A DNA stretch of 64,000 nucleotides from Komagataeibacter rhaeticus (lineage in GTDB: Bacteria > Pseudomonadota > Alphaproteobacteria > Acetobacterales > Acetobacteraceae). Where the stretch lies: assembly GCF_003207855.1 (NCBI RefSeq), contig NZ_NKTZ01000007.1, forward strand, positions 85,174 to 149,173, written 5' to 3'. A program made the translations under genes and the position numbers. Positions 18,217 to 27,498 of the stretch are shown here, in pieces. Numbering within the stretch: position 1 is the stretch's first letter; each line of letters opens with the position of its first letter. A model generated the notes under the pieces. The model searched no databases. It worked only from the letters and a program-made list of their open reading frames with translations, and was not told the DNA's origin.

Positions 18217-19695
18217 CTACTGCCGGCCGTACGTGTCCTCGAAACGGACGATATCGTCTTCCCCCAGATAAGGCCCGGACTGCACTTCGATCAGGGTCAG
18301 GGGAATACGGCCGGGGTTTTCCAGCCGGTGCATACACCCTAACGGCAGATAGACACTTTCGTTTTCCTGCAACAGAAGTTTTTCATCGTCGCGCGTCACC
18401 ACTGCGGTACCGCTGACAACAACCCAGTGTTCCGCGCGATGGAAATGTTTCTGCAACGAAAGTTTCTGCCCCGGATACACCACGATCCGCTTGACCTGGA
18501 AACGCTCGCCCTGGATCAGCCCTTCGTAAAAACCCCAGGGCCGGTAACAGCGGTTGTGAATATCGGCCTCCGGCCTGCGGCTGGCCTTGAGCTGAGCGAC
18601 CAGCGCCGATACATCCTGCGCGTAGTCACGATGGATGGCCAGCACCGCATCGGATGTGACAACCAGCGCCACATCCGTCAGCCCCGCCACCACGGTCAGC
18701 ATGCCCTCGCTGCGCACGTAGCAGTTATGGGACTGTTCCAGCACCACATCGCCCGCCACCACATTGCCCCGCGCATCCTTGTCACCCAGTTCCCACAGCG
18801 AATTCCAGTTGCTGACATGGCTCCAGCCCAGATCCGCCGGTATGACGACGGCCCGGTCGGTACGCTCCATCACCGCATAGTCAATGCTGACGCTGGGGCA
18901 GCGCAGGAATGCCGCCGCATCAAGACGGCGGAAGGTCAGGTCGCTCTGGCTGTGGGCCAGCGCCGCGCGCACGCATTCCAGCACAGCGGGTTCATGCCGC
19001 GCCAGTTCCGCCAGCAGAAGCGAGGCCGGGGCCATGAACATGCCGGCATTCCACAGATAGCCCCCATCCTTGAGCATTTCGGTAGCCCGCAGCCGGTCCG
19101 GTTTTTCAACAAAACAGGCCACCCGGTGCGCATCCATAACGCCACCATCCGGATGCAGCGGCGCACCGGTCCGTATGTAGCCATAGCCGGTTTCCGGCGC
19201 GTCGGGCCGGATGCCGAATGTCACGATATAATTCTCACGCGCGGCCTGTGCCCCTTTTTCCAGTGCCGCCGCCAGGCGTTCGGGGTGGCGGAAGGACGCA
19301 TCGGCCGCCATGATCCACAACAGGGTGTCAGGGTCCTCGCGTGCCGCCAGCAGGGCGGCGGCGGCAATGGCCGCAGCCGTGTTGCGCGCGGCGGGTTCAA
19401 GGATGATGCGCCCGTCCTCGCAGCCACTTTCACGCAGGCTTTCAGCCACGAGGAAGCGGTGCTCGTTGTTGCAGACCACGATCGGGGGGGCAAAGTTTTC
19501 CCCCGTCGCGCGCCGCAGCGTCTCGCCTATCATGGTGCGCTCCGATGTCAGCGCCCAGAACTGCTTGGGGTGGCTGGCACGCGAGACAGGCCACAGGCGC
19601 GTGCCCGTCCCACCCGACAGGATGACGGGCGTGATGGTGCGCCCGCTGGCCTGCGCGGGGGGAATGTGTACATCCGTTACTGTCATAAAAGTCAT
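18217..19695 (-). CDS. manC: Mannose-1-phosphate guanylyltransferase / mannose-6-phosphate isomerase
   Basis: 492 residues from ATG 19695 (CGGAG nine bases upstream; ATG 19686 also possible). The N-terminal pyrophosphorylase domain has ILSGGTGTRLWPVSR and FVEKPDR; the C-terminal cupin isomerase domain has the metal-site motif SLQKHFHRAEHWVVV. This type II fused enzyme turns fructose 6-phosphate into mannose 6-phosphate and mannose 1-phosphate into GDP-mannose; the phosphomannomutase is not in the window. GDP-mannose is the donor for AceC. It is divergent from ugd, so the two donor pathways may share control. Confidence 0.94.
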   Translation of the reverse strand: MTFMTVTDVHIPPAQASGRTITPVILSGGTGTRLWPVSRASHPKQFWALTSERTMIGETLRRATGENFAPPIVVCNNEHRFLVAESLRESGCEDGRIILEPAARNTAAAIAAAALLAAREDPDTLLWIMAADASFRHPERLAAALEKGAQAARENYIVTFGIRPDAPETGYGYIRTGAPLHPDGGVMDAHRVACFVEKPDRLRATEMLKDGGYLWNAGMFMAPASLLLAELARHEPAVLECVRAALAHSQSDLTFRRLDAAAFLRCPSVSIDYAVMERTDRAVVIPADLGWSHVSNWNSLWELGDKDARGNVVAGDVVLEQSHNCYVRSEGMLTVVAGLTDVALVVTSDAVLAIHRDYAQDVSALVAQLKASRRPEADIHNRCYRPWGFYEGLIQGERFQVKRIVVYPGQKLSLQKHFHRAEHWVVVSGTAVVTRDDEKLLLQENESVYLPLGCMHRLENPGRIPLTLIEVQSGPYLGEDDIVRFEDTYGRQ

Positions 19696-19998
19696 GGATC
19701 GCAACTCCGTCGTGCAGATTTCATGATATGCGTATCCGCGGCCATGGCCACGGAACGGCATCTTTCGTGCCAGCCATTCCTGTCGGGGAGGAACTTAGGC
19801 CTATTTTTTTTGTCAAGAATGTGGTGCGCAAACATATTTTCGTCGTGTTCATGCCCTTGTGTAGCTTTTGCATGACACATTCCGCGTTACGGAACATGCA
19901 CCCGTCATTACTGTGGGTTTCATTCAAACTGCTTTGAAAGCTTTGGGTTCGCGCCTGTTAGGGATAATAGGGCGCGGGACATAATCAGGGAGGTCCAG
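19696..19998. promoter_or_regulatory. Divergent promoter region manC/ugd with TTCCG-N5-CGGAA
   Basis: 303 bases between the two starts. An AT-rich stretch lies at about 19798-19850, and a 5-5-5 inverted repeat TTCCG-CGTTA-CGGAA at 19880-19894. GGGAGGT precedes the ugd GTG. The inverted repeat is short and could be chance; as it lies between two genes for acetan donors it is a reasonable operator candidate. Confidence 0.35.
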
Positions 19999-21342
19999 GT
20001 GCGAATTGCTATGATCGGTGGGGGCTACGTCGGGTTGGTCTCCGGTACGTGCTTTGCTGAATTCGGCACGGATGTTGCCATTGTTGAAACCAACCCGGAC
20101 CGGCTGGCCGCCCTGCGGGAAGGGCGCATACCGATTTATGAACCCGGCCTTGACCGCCTTGTGGCGGAAAACGTGGAGGCGGGCCGCCTGACCTTTGGCG
20201 ATGACATGGCCGCCGCCGTAAAGGGGGCGGATGCCGTGTTCGTGGCGGTAGGCACCCCTTCGCGCCGGGGCGACGGGCAGGCCGATACAAGTTACGTCTA
20301 TGCGGCGGTCGAGCAGATTGCCCGCGTAGCGGAAGGCTATACCGTTATTGTAACAAAATCGACGGTCCCCGTGGGCACCGGGCGCGAGATTGCGCGGATC
20401 GTGCGGGAAACGCGGCCGGACCTTGATTTCGACGTGGCCTCGAATCCTGAATTCCTGCGCGAAGGCAACGCCATCGTGGACTTCATGAAGCCCGACCGCG
20501 TGGTGATTGGCACGGATCAGGACAAGCCCGGCGGCACCCAGCGCGCGCAGGACATCCTGCGCAAGCTCTACCGCCCGCTTTACCTGCTGGAGCGGCCGAT
20601 CGTCTTTACCGGGCTGGAAACGGCGGAACTGATCAAATACGCCGCCAACTCGTTCCTGGCGATGAAGATCACCTTCATCAATGAAATCTCGGACCTGTGT
20701 GAAAAGGTGGGCGCGGATGTGAACGATGTTGCCCGCTCCATCGGGCTGGATGGACGCATTGGCAAGAAATTCCTGCACCCAAGCCCCGGCTTTGGCGGGT
20801 CGTGCTTCCCCAAGGATACACGCGCCCTTACGGCCATCGGGCGCAATGCGGGCTCTCCCGTGCGGCTGATCGAAACCACCGTCTCGGTCAATGAAGCGCG
20901 CATGAAGGCCATGGGCGAGCGCATTATCGCCTTTGCCGGTGGCGATGTGCGCGGCCTTACGATTGGCGTGCTGGGGCTGACCTTCAAGCCCGAGACCGAT
21001 GACATGCGCGAGGCGGCGTCCATCGTGATCCTGGACCAGCTGGACAGGGGCGGCGCGCATATCCGTGCATTCGACCCCGCCGGCATGCAGACCGCCCGCC
21101 CGGTACTGCCCAAGGCGGTTACTTACTGCAGGGATGCGATGGATGCGATGGAGGGCGCGGATATTCTGGTCGTTCTTACGGAATGGAACGAATTCCGTGC
21201 CTTTGCCCCTGAAAAACTCAAGAAGCAGATGAAGGGCCGCAAGATCGCGGACCTGCGGAACATCTGGGACCCGCAGGCCATCAGGGAAGCGGGATTTGAC
21301 TATATCTCGCTTGGCCGGCCCGACGTGCGGGCCGCGTCCTGA
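19999..21342 (+). CDS. ugd: UDP-glucose 6-dehydrogenase
   Basis: 447 residues from a GTG start with GGGAGGT seven bases before. It opens with the NAD motif MRIAMIGGGYVGLVSG and carries the catalytic loop GFGGSCFPKDT with Cys269. Family members oxidise UDP-glucose twice to UDP-glucuronate; GDP-mannose dehydrogenases are related, but the sequence (TKSTVPVGTG, NPEFLREG) follows the UDP-glucose type. UDP-glucuronate is the donor for the GumK homologue encoded at 24892-26001. It stands alone on the plus strand and is followed by a terminator-like repeat. Confidence 0.95.
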   Translation: MRIAMIGGGYVGLVSGTCFAEFGTDVAIVETNPDRLAALREGRIPIYEPGLDRLVAENVEAGRLTFGDDMAAAVKGADAVFVAVGTPSRRGDGQADTSYVYAAVEQIARVAEGYTVIVTKSTVPVGTGREIARIVRETRPDLDFDVASNPEFLREGNAIVDFMKPDRVVIGTDQDKPGGTQRAQDILRKLYRPLYLLERPIVFTGLETAELIKYAANSFLAMKITFINEISDLCEKVGADVNDVARSIGLDGRIGKKFLHPSPGFGGSCFPKDTRALTAIGRNAGSPVRLIETTVSVNEARMKAMGERIIAFAGGDVRGLTIGVLGLTFKPETDDMREAASIVILDQLDRGGAHIRAFDPAGMQTARPVLPKAVTYCRDAMDAMEGADILVVLTEWNEFRAFAPEKLKKQMKGRKIADLRNIWDPQAIREAGFDYISLGRPDVRAAS

Positions 21343-21427
21343 TTACATGGGCAACCCGGGCCATGGCAGCATGGCCCGGACCGCCCGGGGACTGCTTCAA
21401 AACCACATTGACAAACACGAATCTTAT

Positions 21428-21482
21428 GAACGCCGCCTTTCCCAAAAAAGGCGGCGTTCCCTGATGCTTTTTGGAACAAGCT
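21428..21482. repeat. Double-hairpin dispersed repeat, copy C
   Basis: The first hairpin (21428-21459) pairs GAACGCCGCCTTT with a matching AAAGGCGGCGTTC arm. A weaker second hairpin follows with GATGCTTTTTGG and CAAGCTTC. It lies between the convergent ends of ugd and the GT2 gene and can end transcription from both sides. Confidence 0.8.
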
Positions 21483-21538
21483 TCAGCATTCCGGATCGGG
21501 CGGATCACACCAGGCGGAAATCTCGCCCACCAGACGGA

Positions 21539-22504
21539 TCAGGAATGACAGAGCCTGCGCCGGAGCGCCATCGCCACCTGACGGATCATGGCGGGCAGGA
21601 AGGCAGGCCGCCTTATGATCCGCCGCACGATCGCCCCCACCGCGCCCGCACGCAGGGCCACGGATACGAAATGGGAATCATCCAGCCGCTGCAGCCCTGC
21701 GGCGCGCCGGTGCAGCAGGTCAACCAGCACCGGGTCATCGCAGATCCGCGGATCACGCGCCAGCGCCAGCGCGGTATCATGCATGTCCCGATAGGCGATG
21801 GTGGTGCGTGACATGCCCGATGCCCGCCCGCTCACGCTTCCCTGGCGCTGGGTATAGAGATAGCTCGCGTGGTCCGTCAGGCAGAACCGCCCCCCTGCCA
21901 GCAGGAAGGAGACCATAAGTAGAAAGTCCTCCCCATGGCGTACCAGGGGATCGTAACGTATGGCCTGCTCACGCAGGAATTCCCGACGGAAAACCGGCTT
22001 GAGCAGCCCCCAGTCGAACCCTTCCCCGCCCGACAGGTTATGGCCAACATAGTCGCGCAGGCTGACCGGTGCCTGCGGCACCCTGCCCGCGCCCATTGCC
22101 CGGCCCGTGACCTGACCCGCAGCCGCGTCGTAATAGGCCAGGTCATCGGCTACGCCATCACAGTCGCCCTGTGCCGCGCGCGCCATGATCACATCCAGCC
22201 GGTCGGGTGCAAAGGCGTCATCCGCGTCCAGAAAGGCGACCCAGTCCCCCTTTGCCGCATCCAGCCCCACATTGCGTGCAAGCGACGGGCCACCGTTGCG
22301 GGGGGTGGAAAGCAGCCGGATACTGTCATGCCCGCGCTCCAGCCTGCGCAGTATCTCGGGCGTACCATCCGTGGAGCAGTCATCCACCACGATTATTTCC
22401 AGTGGCGGCCTTGTCTGTTCCAGGGCCGAACCGATGGCCCGCATGATGAAGGCCTGGGCATTGTAGGTGGTAATGATAAGGCTGACGGACATGGGCGTGT
22501 TCAT
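21539..22504 (-). CDS. GT2 glycosyltransferase (acetan side chain)
   Basis: 321 residues. A GT-A fold family 2 enzyme: VSLIITTYNAQAF, IVVDDCSTDGTPE and WVAFLDADDAF, the last giving the DxD metal/nucleotide site, then RHGEDFLLMVSFLLAGG with the likely catalytic acid region. ATG overlaps the stop of the upstream GT4 gene (ATGA). It ends the four-gene unit gumK-GT2-GT4-GT2. These three extra enzymes are enough for the outer Glc-Glc-Rha of the acetan side chain; I cannot tell which sugar this one adds. The known aceP, aceQ and aceR genes are the likely counterparts. Confidence 0.88.
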   Translation of the reverse strand: MNTPMSVSLIITTYNAQAFIMRAIGSALEQTRPPLEIIVVDDCSTDGTPEILRRLERGHDSIRLLSTPRNGGPSLARNVGLDAAKGDWVAFLDADDAFAPDRLDVIMARAAQGDCDGVADDLAYYDAAAGQVTGRAMGAGRVPQAPVSLRDYVGHNLSGGEGFDWGLLKPVFRREFLREQAIRYDPLVRHGEDFLLMVSFLLAGGRFCLTDHASYLYTQRQGSVSGRASGMSRTTIAYRDMHDTALALARDPRICDDPVLVDLLHRRAAGLQRLDDSHFVSVALRAGAVGAIVRRIIRRPAFLPAMIRQVAMALRRRLCHS

Positions 22505-23706
22505 GATGGGCGTCCTGTCATGCTGTCGTAGATGTCTTCCAGTTTTCCGGCCCAGCGTGACAGGTCATGCTGTTGTGCCACAAACGGGGGGCCGGCTGCG
22601 GACAGGCGCGCGGCAAGACCGTCATCGCGCAGGATGGCCAGCAGATGGGCACTGAGGGCCGCCACATCCCCTTCGGCAAAGGCAAAGCCGGTTTCACCAT
22701 TCAGGATGCCTTCGGTCGCGCCCCCTCGCGCGGATGTCACGACCGGCACGCCACTGGCCTGCGCTTCCAGCAGCACAAGCCCCATGCCTTCCGCATCCCC
22801 ATTGCGCGCCGTGACACTGGGCAGGCAGAACACGCGCGCTTCCTGCAGCAGGGGCTGCATCTGGGCTGCCGAATAGCGGCCGTGGAAGGTGATCCCTTCC
22901 ATATCCGCCGCCATGGCGGACAGTGCGCTACGCTCGGGGCCATCCCCCGCAATGACCAGACGTGCCTGCGGCATCTGCGCGCGCACGGTACGGAAGGCCT
23001 CGATCAGATAACGGCAACCCTTCTTTTCCACCAGCCGGCCCGCGAACAGGATGACCGGCTCCCGTTCGGCCACGGGCCTGCCCGTATGCCGGAAGCGCTG
23101 CACATCAATCCCGATGGGGCAGACATGGATGCGCTGCGGGGGAAGCCCCGCGCGGATGGCGGCCTCGCGGATACTGTGGGAGACGGCAACAAAACTGACC
23201 CGGCGTTCGGCCGCAAGCCGTTCAAGCCTGCGCGGATAGGCCCGCCACCGCCGCCCGCCGCCGCCAGAGGCAAACCAGTGCATGTGGGTTGTGATGTCGG
23301 AACCATGCAGCGTAACCAGCAGTGGCACGCCAAGCGCGCGCGCCACCGGCCATGCCTCCACCCCGTCAAAACCGAAATGGGCGTGCACCAGGGCGGGCGC
23401 GACATCACGCATCAGCCGCAGCATGCCGGGCACCGGGCGGTCAAGATAGCGCGAACCCATGCCGATCAGGCGCTGCAGCAGGGTTGGCGGCCCGTCATGC
23501 AGCGCACGCACCGCCATGCCATCAAGCGGAAGCTGCCCGATCGTGCGCTCACCGGTCAGCACCGGCCGCCAGCGCCGCAATGCACGGGCCTGGTCGCGCA
23601 CGAAGGTTTCCGAAATGGGCAGGATCTGGGTCCGGTAGATCGCAACATAGGGCCGGGACGGGCCGGATGCCAGGGCGCCATCCCCCGGGGACACTGCCAC
23701 GGTCAT
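22501..23706 (-). CDS. GT4 glycosyltransferase (acetan side chain)
   Basis: 401 residues from ATG 23706, which overlaps the stop of the preceding GT2 gene by four bases (ATGA). A GT-B enzyme with HAHFGFDGVEAW, LVTLHGSD, ILFAGRLVEKKGCRYLIEAF, and the donor-site block AEGMGLVLLEAQASGVPVV. The N-terminal ISETFVRDQARALRRW is frequent in exopolysaccharide glucosyltransferases of family 4. Its place within the side-chain gene set suggests transfer of a glucose or the rhamnose in acetan. It acts on the cytoplasmic side of the membrane. Confidence 0.88.
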   Translation of the reverse strand: MTVAVSPGDGALASGPSRPYVAIYRTQILPISETFVRDQARALRRWRPVLTGERTIGQLPLDGMAVRALHDGPPTLLQRLIGMGSRYLDRPVPGMLRLMRDVAPALVHAHFGFDGVEAWPVARALGVPLLVTLHGSDITTHMHWFASGGGGRRWRAYPRRLERLAAERRVSFVAVSHSIREAAIRAGLPPQRIHVCPIGIDVQRFRHTGRPVAEREPVILFAGRLVEKKGCRYLIEAFRTVRAQMPQARLVIAGDGPERSALSAMAADMEGITFHGRYSAAQMQPLLQEARVFCLPSVTARNGDAEGMGLVLLEAQASGVPVVTSARGGATEGILNGETGFAFAEGDVAALSAHLLAILRDDGLAARLSAAGPPFVAQQHDLSRWAGKLEDIYDSMTGRPS

Positions 23707-24854
23707 GCCGCCACGGCCTGCGGGCTGGCCATGGTGGAGGCGCTGCCCCGGTGGCATGCCCGGTCCGTGCGCGAGGATTCACGGCCAAAACGCCGTACGA
23801 CCGGGGCAAGCAGCACGCCCAGCACCGCATCCTTTTTCATGGCCCGGGGGCCAAACGTCCAGAACGAGCGTTCACTATAGCCGCCTGCGCGCACCAGGCG
23901 GGCAAAGGCCGCGATCCGGCGCGGCAGGCTGGCGGAGCAGACCTCCGCCCGCGCGCTGTAGAGAGGTTCCAGCGACCGCCATGCCGCCGCTGCCGCGCGT
24001 GCGCGCGTGCGCAGTTCCTCCGGCAGCGCCGCATCCTGCGCCAGGTCGGCGAAAAGGTTGCTGTCCTGCACGGTCATGCGGGCAAGATAGCGGTAGGTAT
24101 CGGCCCGGTCTTCCAGACGGTAGCGCCAGCGGTCGATGAAGGTGGGGCTGGTGCGCTTGCCCGAACCGACCGTATTGCCGCCATGTATGCGGTATTCGGC
24201 CAGTTCCTCGTCCAGATAGGCAATGCTGCCAAGGCCGGATGCGACAAGGAAGAAATACAGGTCATGCCCCATCTCCTTGCCCGGATTGTAATGGTCGCGC
24301 ATGCGTGGCCACAGCGCCGCCGCAGGCTTGAGCACGCTGCGGAAAGTCTGCATGAAGCCGTATGAAAAGCTCCAGGGCTGTAGTGTCAGCGGGCGGGCAA
24401 TGGCGGGCATGGGCGCAGTGGCGTAGAAGGTGGAGATGTCATTGCGCCGCGCATCAACCAGACGCGCGTTGTGAAAGACCATCATCACATCGGAATCATC
24501 CGCGAAGGCACGCCGGACCTTTGCCAGATTGTCGGGTTTCCAGAAATCATCCTGATCACAGAACGAAATCAGGTCCCCCGATGCAAGCCCGACGGCCCGC
24601 ATGAAGTTGCCCTTGTAACCCAGCCGTTCGGGATTGCGATAAATCCGGACGGGGAAAGGCGCGTTACGCGCGAAATCCGCCGCAATGTCCAGTGTCGCGT
24701 CGGTTGATCCGTCATCGGTTATGATCAGTTCAGCGGGCAGGCACGTCTGCGCGGCCAGGCTGTCAAGCTGCTCGCGGATATGGGCCGCGCCATTATAGGT
24801 TGCCATGACAACCGAAATGCCGGACCCGCCCTTACCTGCCTCACTCATGTCCAT
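23703..24854 (-). CDS. GT2 glycosyltransferase with rhamnosyltransferase-like features
   Basis: 383 residues from ATG 24854 (AGGAA eight bases upstream; ATG 24848 is an alternative). N-terminal GT2 domain with ISVVMATYNGAAHIREQLDSL, LIITDDGSTDATL and LISFCDQDDFWKPD. The CDQDDxW form is frequent in rhamnosyl- and related transferases, so this is a possible AceR-type rhamnosyltransferase, though that is only suggestive. A second part with RWRYRLEDRADTYRYLA follows. Thirty-seven bases separate it from the end of gumK. Coupled by ATGA overlap to the next glycosyltransferase. Confidence 0.85.
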   Translation of the reverse strand: MDMSEAGKGGSGISVVMATYNGAAHIREQLDSLAAQTCLPAELIITDDGSTDATLDIAADFARNAPFPVRIYRNPERLGYKGNFMRAVGLASGDLISFCDQDDFWKPDNLAKVRRAFADDSDVMMVFHNARLVDARRNDISTFYATAPMPAIARPLTLQPWSFSYGFMQTFRSVLKPAAALWPRMRDHYNPGKEMGHDLYFFLVASGLGSIAYLDEELAEYRIHGGNTVGSGKRTSPTFIDRWRYRLEDRADTYRYLARMTVQDSNLFADLAQDAALPEELRTRARAAAAAWRSLEPLYSARAEVCSASLPRRIAAFARLVRAGGYSERSFWTFGPRAMKKDAVLGVLLAPVVRRFGRESSRTDRACHRGSASTMASPQAVAA

Positions 24855-24891
24855 CGCTCTTTCCTCTACTCGGCGCAGGCCATGCCTGCGG

Positions 24892-26001
24892 TCATACATG
24901 CGTGTCGGGATAGTCCTGCGGCGTAAGGATGCGCTGCACGATCTCGGGCCAGCTATGGGCCTCGAGTTCTATCGGGTCGGAAAACCGCAGGGCATCCCCG
25001 ATCGCCTGCCCGATGGATCGCGCATCGCCCGGCCGGTAGCCAAAGCGCCCCGCGGTCTCATTCAGCGCGAAATCCGGGCAGACGGCAGGAATGCCGAACA
25101 GCGCGAACTGGCGCAGCTTGAGCGACGTATCCAGCAGGTAGCGCGGCGTATTGGCGTCACGATACGGGGCCACGCCAAAACTGGCATGCTGCAGATAGGC
25201 CAGCGTGCGCTCGAACGCCATTTCGGGATGGATGATGATGTTGGGCGCGTCCAGCCCGTCGGCGGCGTGCCCCGCGCCAATGATGTGAAAATCGATATCG
25301 GGGCGCAGCTGCGCCGCAAGCTGGAAGAATGTCCTGTCAAACAGCATCGAACCGATCGAGACACAGCTGATGCGCCCCGGCCGGTAGGGATCGGGATATG
25401 TTGCATCGGCAATGCTGCGGTCAATGCCGTGTGGCGCGAAAACGGCCGAACGGGCATGCGGCAGGCGCTCCAGCAGGTAGCGCGAGGGCATGCGAACCGT
25501 ATCGATCATGTCGAAATTGCGCACGAAATCCTTCTTGATCGTATCCGCACAGCCTACGACCTCCAGATCATCGGACATCAGGTAAATAATACGCGCATCC
25601 GGATTAAGTTTCCTGACATCGGCAATAAATATTGGTGCCATGCCGGATTCAATAAAAACGGTATCCGCACGCCGTATCCACCTGCGCGCGATGGCGGGCA
25701 GCATCCGCCGGTAAAGCCAGAACAGCCCCCGTTCCACCGGGGCCAGCGCCGCCCGGCGCAGGTTGAACGGGTGCCAGGGCATGCGCCACAGATAACATTC
25801 GACCCCGTCAACCACTTCCACCCGGTTGGCGCGTTCCACCAGGTTCGCGCGCGTGTCACCGCGCCGCAGCGAAAGGGCACTCAGCCCTATGGACAGGAAC
25901 GCGACCGGCCCCCTGCGCGCCATTTCCGCCGCGATAAAATGGATACTTGCCTTACGGAGACTGCGGAAATCATGAACGGAAATAAACAGGGACCGTGTCA
26001 T
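24892..26001 (-). CDS. gumK: GumK-type beta-1,2-glucuronosyltransferase (GT70)
   Basis: 369 residues from ATG 26001 (AGGAG about 11 bases upstream). The sequence can be aligned by eye over its whole length with Xanthomonas GumK: SVHDFRSLRKASIHF, GVECYLWRMPWHPFN, VFIESGMAPIFI, SIGSMLFD and TPRYLLDTSLKL. Asp144, Glu260 and Lys295 fall where GumK has its catalytic Asp157 and the donor-binding Glu272 and Lys307. It transfers glucuronate from UDP-GlcA to the alpha-mannose of the lipid-linked trisaccharide, the fourth sugar of acetan. It is the first gene of the side-chain glycosyltransferase unit and a peripheral membrane enzyme. Confidence 0.94.
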   Translation of the reverse strand: MTRSLFISVHDFRSLRKASIHFIAAEMARRGPVAFLSIGLSALSLRRGDTRANLVERANRVEVVDGVECYLWRMPWHPFNLRRAALAPVERGLFWLYRRMLPAIARRWIRRADTVFIESGMAPIFIADVRKLNPDARIIYLMSDDLEVVGCADTIKKDFVRNFDMIDTVRMPSRYLLERLPHARSAVFAPHGIDRSIADATYPDPYRPGRISCVSIGSMLFDRTFFQLAAQLRPDIDFHIIGAGHAADGLDAPNIIIHPEMAFERTLAYLQHASFGVAPYRDANTPRYLLDTSLKLRQFALFGIPAVCPDFALNETAGRFGYRPGDARSIGQAIGDALRFSDPIELEAHSWPEIVQRILTPQDYPDTHV

Positions 26002-26316
26002 GGAAAAGGAGACTCCTGTCTTGCGCCGTCCCGCACGCATGCGGGCATGACGGGGCAGCGGCATGCGGTTCAGCCGCGACTGCGTGGTTCATCCAGGGCC
26101 ACGACACCCCCGACCCTGTGGAACGCCTGAATCGACCCCCGGATTAAGGCAGCATGATGACAAGTTCGTGCCCTGATGGTGGCGTCGAGACAAAGAACTG
26201 TGTGAGCATATTTTACGTGTTTTCCACATTTATATTCTGTTAGGCTCTGCCGGCCATTGCATAAACACTGTCTTCGCCTCAACCACGCCATATCTTGCGC
26301 CGGGGGAAACCGAATA
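26002..26316. promoter_or_regulatory. Divergent promoter region between gumK and the second acyltransferase
   Basis: 315 bases with no convincing gene. A locally AT-rich segment at about 26200-26250 (TATTTTACGTGTTTTCC, then TTTATATTCTG) could hold promoter elements for one or both units. GGGGGAA stands upstream of the acyltransferase ATG. No clear inverted repeat was found. Confidence 0.35.
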
Positions 26317-27498
26317 ATGCCATCCGTGACAGAAACGTCGGGAACGGAACGGAATTATCTGCACCAGTTGACATCCCTGCGCGGTGTCGCCTGCCTGATC
26401 GTGCTGTTTGGCCATGCCATACAGGTGTTTCGTTACAACCAGCCCCGACGCCCGGCGCCACAGGCCATGATGCATGATCTCGTGACCTATGCCTTCAATG
26501 CGGAAGCGGCTGTTGTCCTGTTCTTTGTATTGAGCGGATGCGTGCTGTCGCTGTCGTTACGAAAATATACACATATGACCGGACGCATTATTGGCAGTTT
26601 TTATGTAAAGCGCATCTTCCGCATCTACCCGCTGCTATGGTTTTCCATCATCCTTGCCATTGCCAGCATGGTCATTGCGCGCGGCTGGGCGGGCGATGGC
26701 GTATTTGTGGGCTGGCTGTCACGCAACCTGCAGACACCGGTTTCCATCCGCAATACCGTTGCCTCAGTCACGGGCCTGTTCACCCGCTATAACGGCCCGA
26801 TGTGGTCGCTGCGTGTTGAACTGATGTATTCCGTGGTGTTTCCGCTGCTGTTCGTGCTGGTCCGCACGCCCCGGCTGCGCGTCGTGACACTGGTGGTGCT
26901 GGCTGCCATTGCCCTGCTGCCCCTGCCGCATGAGGTGGGAACGGTCTTTGCCCTGTCCTTCGGGCTGGGGGCGCTGATCCCGCTTCTTCCCGCCACCCTG
27001 CCCCGCCGGCACGGACTTTATGCGCTGCTGGCGGTCGGCGTACTTTTATATGACCGTTACGCCCTTGCGCCATTCGCCCTGCCCGAACGCATTGCCGACA
27101 TGATCGAGACGGCAGCCGCCTTTGTCGTGATCCGCGACCTGTATGCATCGGGGCGGCAGTACCGCTTCCTGCTCAGCAAGCCGGTCATCGCGGTGGGTGA
27201 ACTCTCGTATGGCATCTACCTTCTGCATCTGCCGGTCATGCTGATCGTGTTCAGCCTGGCTGGCCACGTCCTGGGCACGCCTGCCATTCTCTCCCATCCC
27301 ACGCCTGCGCAGTTCGGGCTGGGAATGGTGACGGCTGTCCTGACCACGGCGCTGGCGGCGCTGACCTATACGGTGCTGGAACTGCCGCTGCATAATATGG
27401 GGCGCCGCCTGGGCCGGAGCATACTCAGCCCGGCGGCGGCCAGCCCCGCCCCCATTGCTTCAGGACAGGGGGCGGATACGCATGTCTCTCGCGTCTGA
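26317..27498 (+). CDS. Second acyltransferase family 3 membrane protein
   Basis: 393 residues from ATG 26317; an in-frame ATG at 26257 is possible. HQLTSLRGVACLIVLFGHA gives the active-site Arg and His, AEAAVVLFFVLSGCVLSLSLRKY and VKRIFRIYPLLW the other family blocks, then eight to ten helices. It probably O-acetylates a sugar of the acetan repeat, alongside the homologue at 7431-8582. It is the first gene of a plus-strand unit and overlaps the polymerase gene by 17 bases. Confidence 0.88.
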   Translation: MPSVTETSGTERNYLHQLTSLRGVACLIVLFGHAIQVFRYNQPRRPAPQAMMHDLVTYAFNAEAAVVLFFVLSGCVLSLSLRKYTHMTGRIIGSFYVKRIFRIYPLLWFSIILAIASMVIARGWAGDGVFVGWLSRNLQTPVSIRNTVASVTGLFTRYNGPMWSLRVELMYSVVFPLLFVLVRTPRLRVVTLVVLAAIALLPLPHEVGTVFALSFGLGALIPLLPATLPRRHGLYALLAVGVLLYDRYALAPFALPERIADMIETAAAFVVIRDLYASGRQYRFLLSKPVIAVGELSYGIYLLHLPVMLIVFSLAGHVLGTPAILSHPTPAQFGLGMVTAVLTTALAALTYTVLELPLHNMGRRLGRSILSPAAASPAPIASGQGADTHVSRV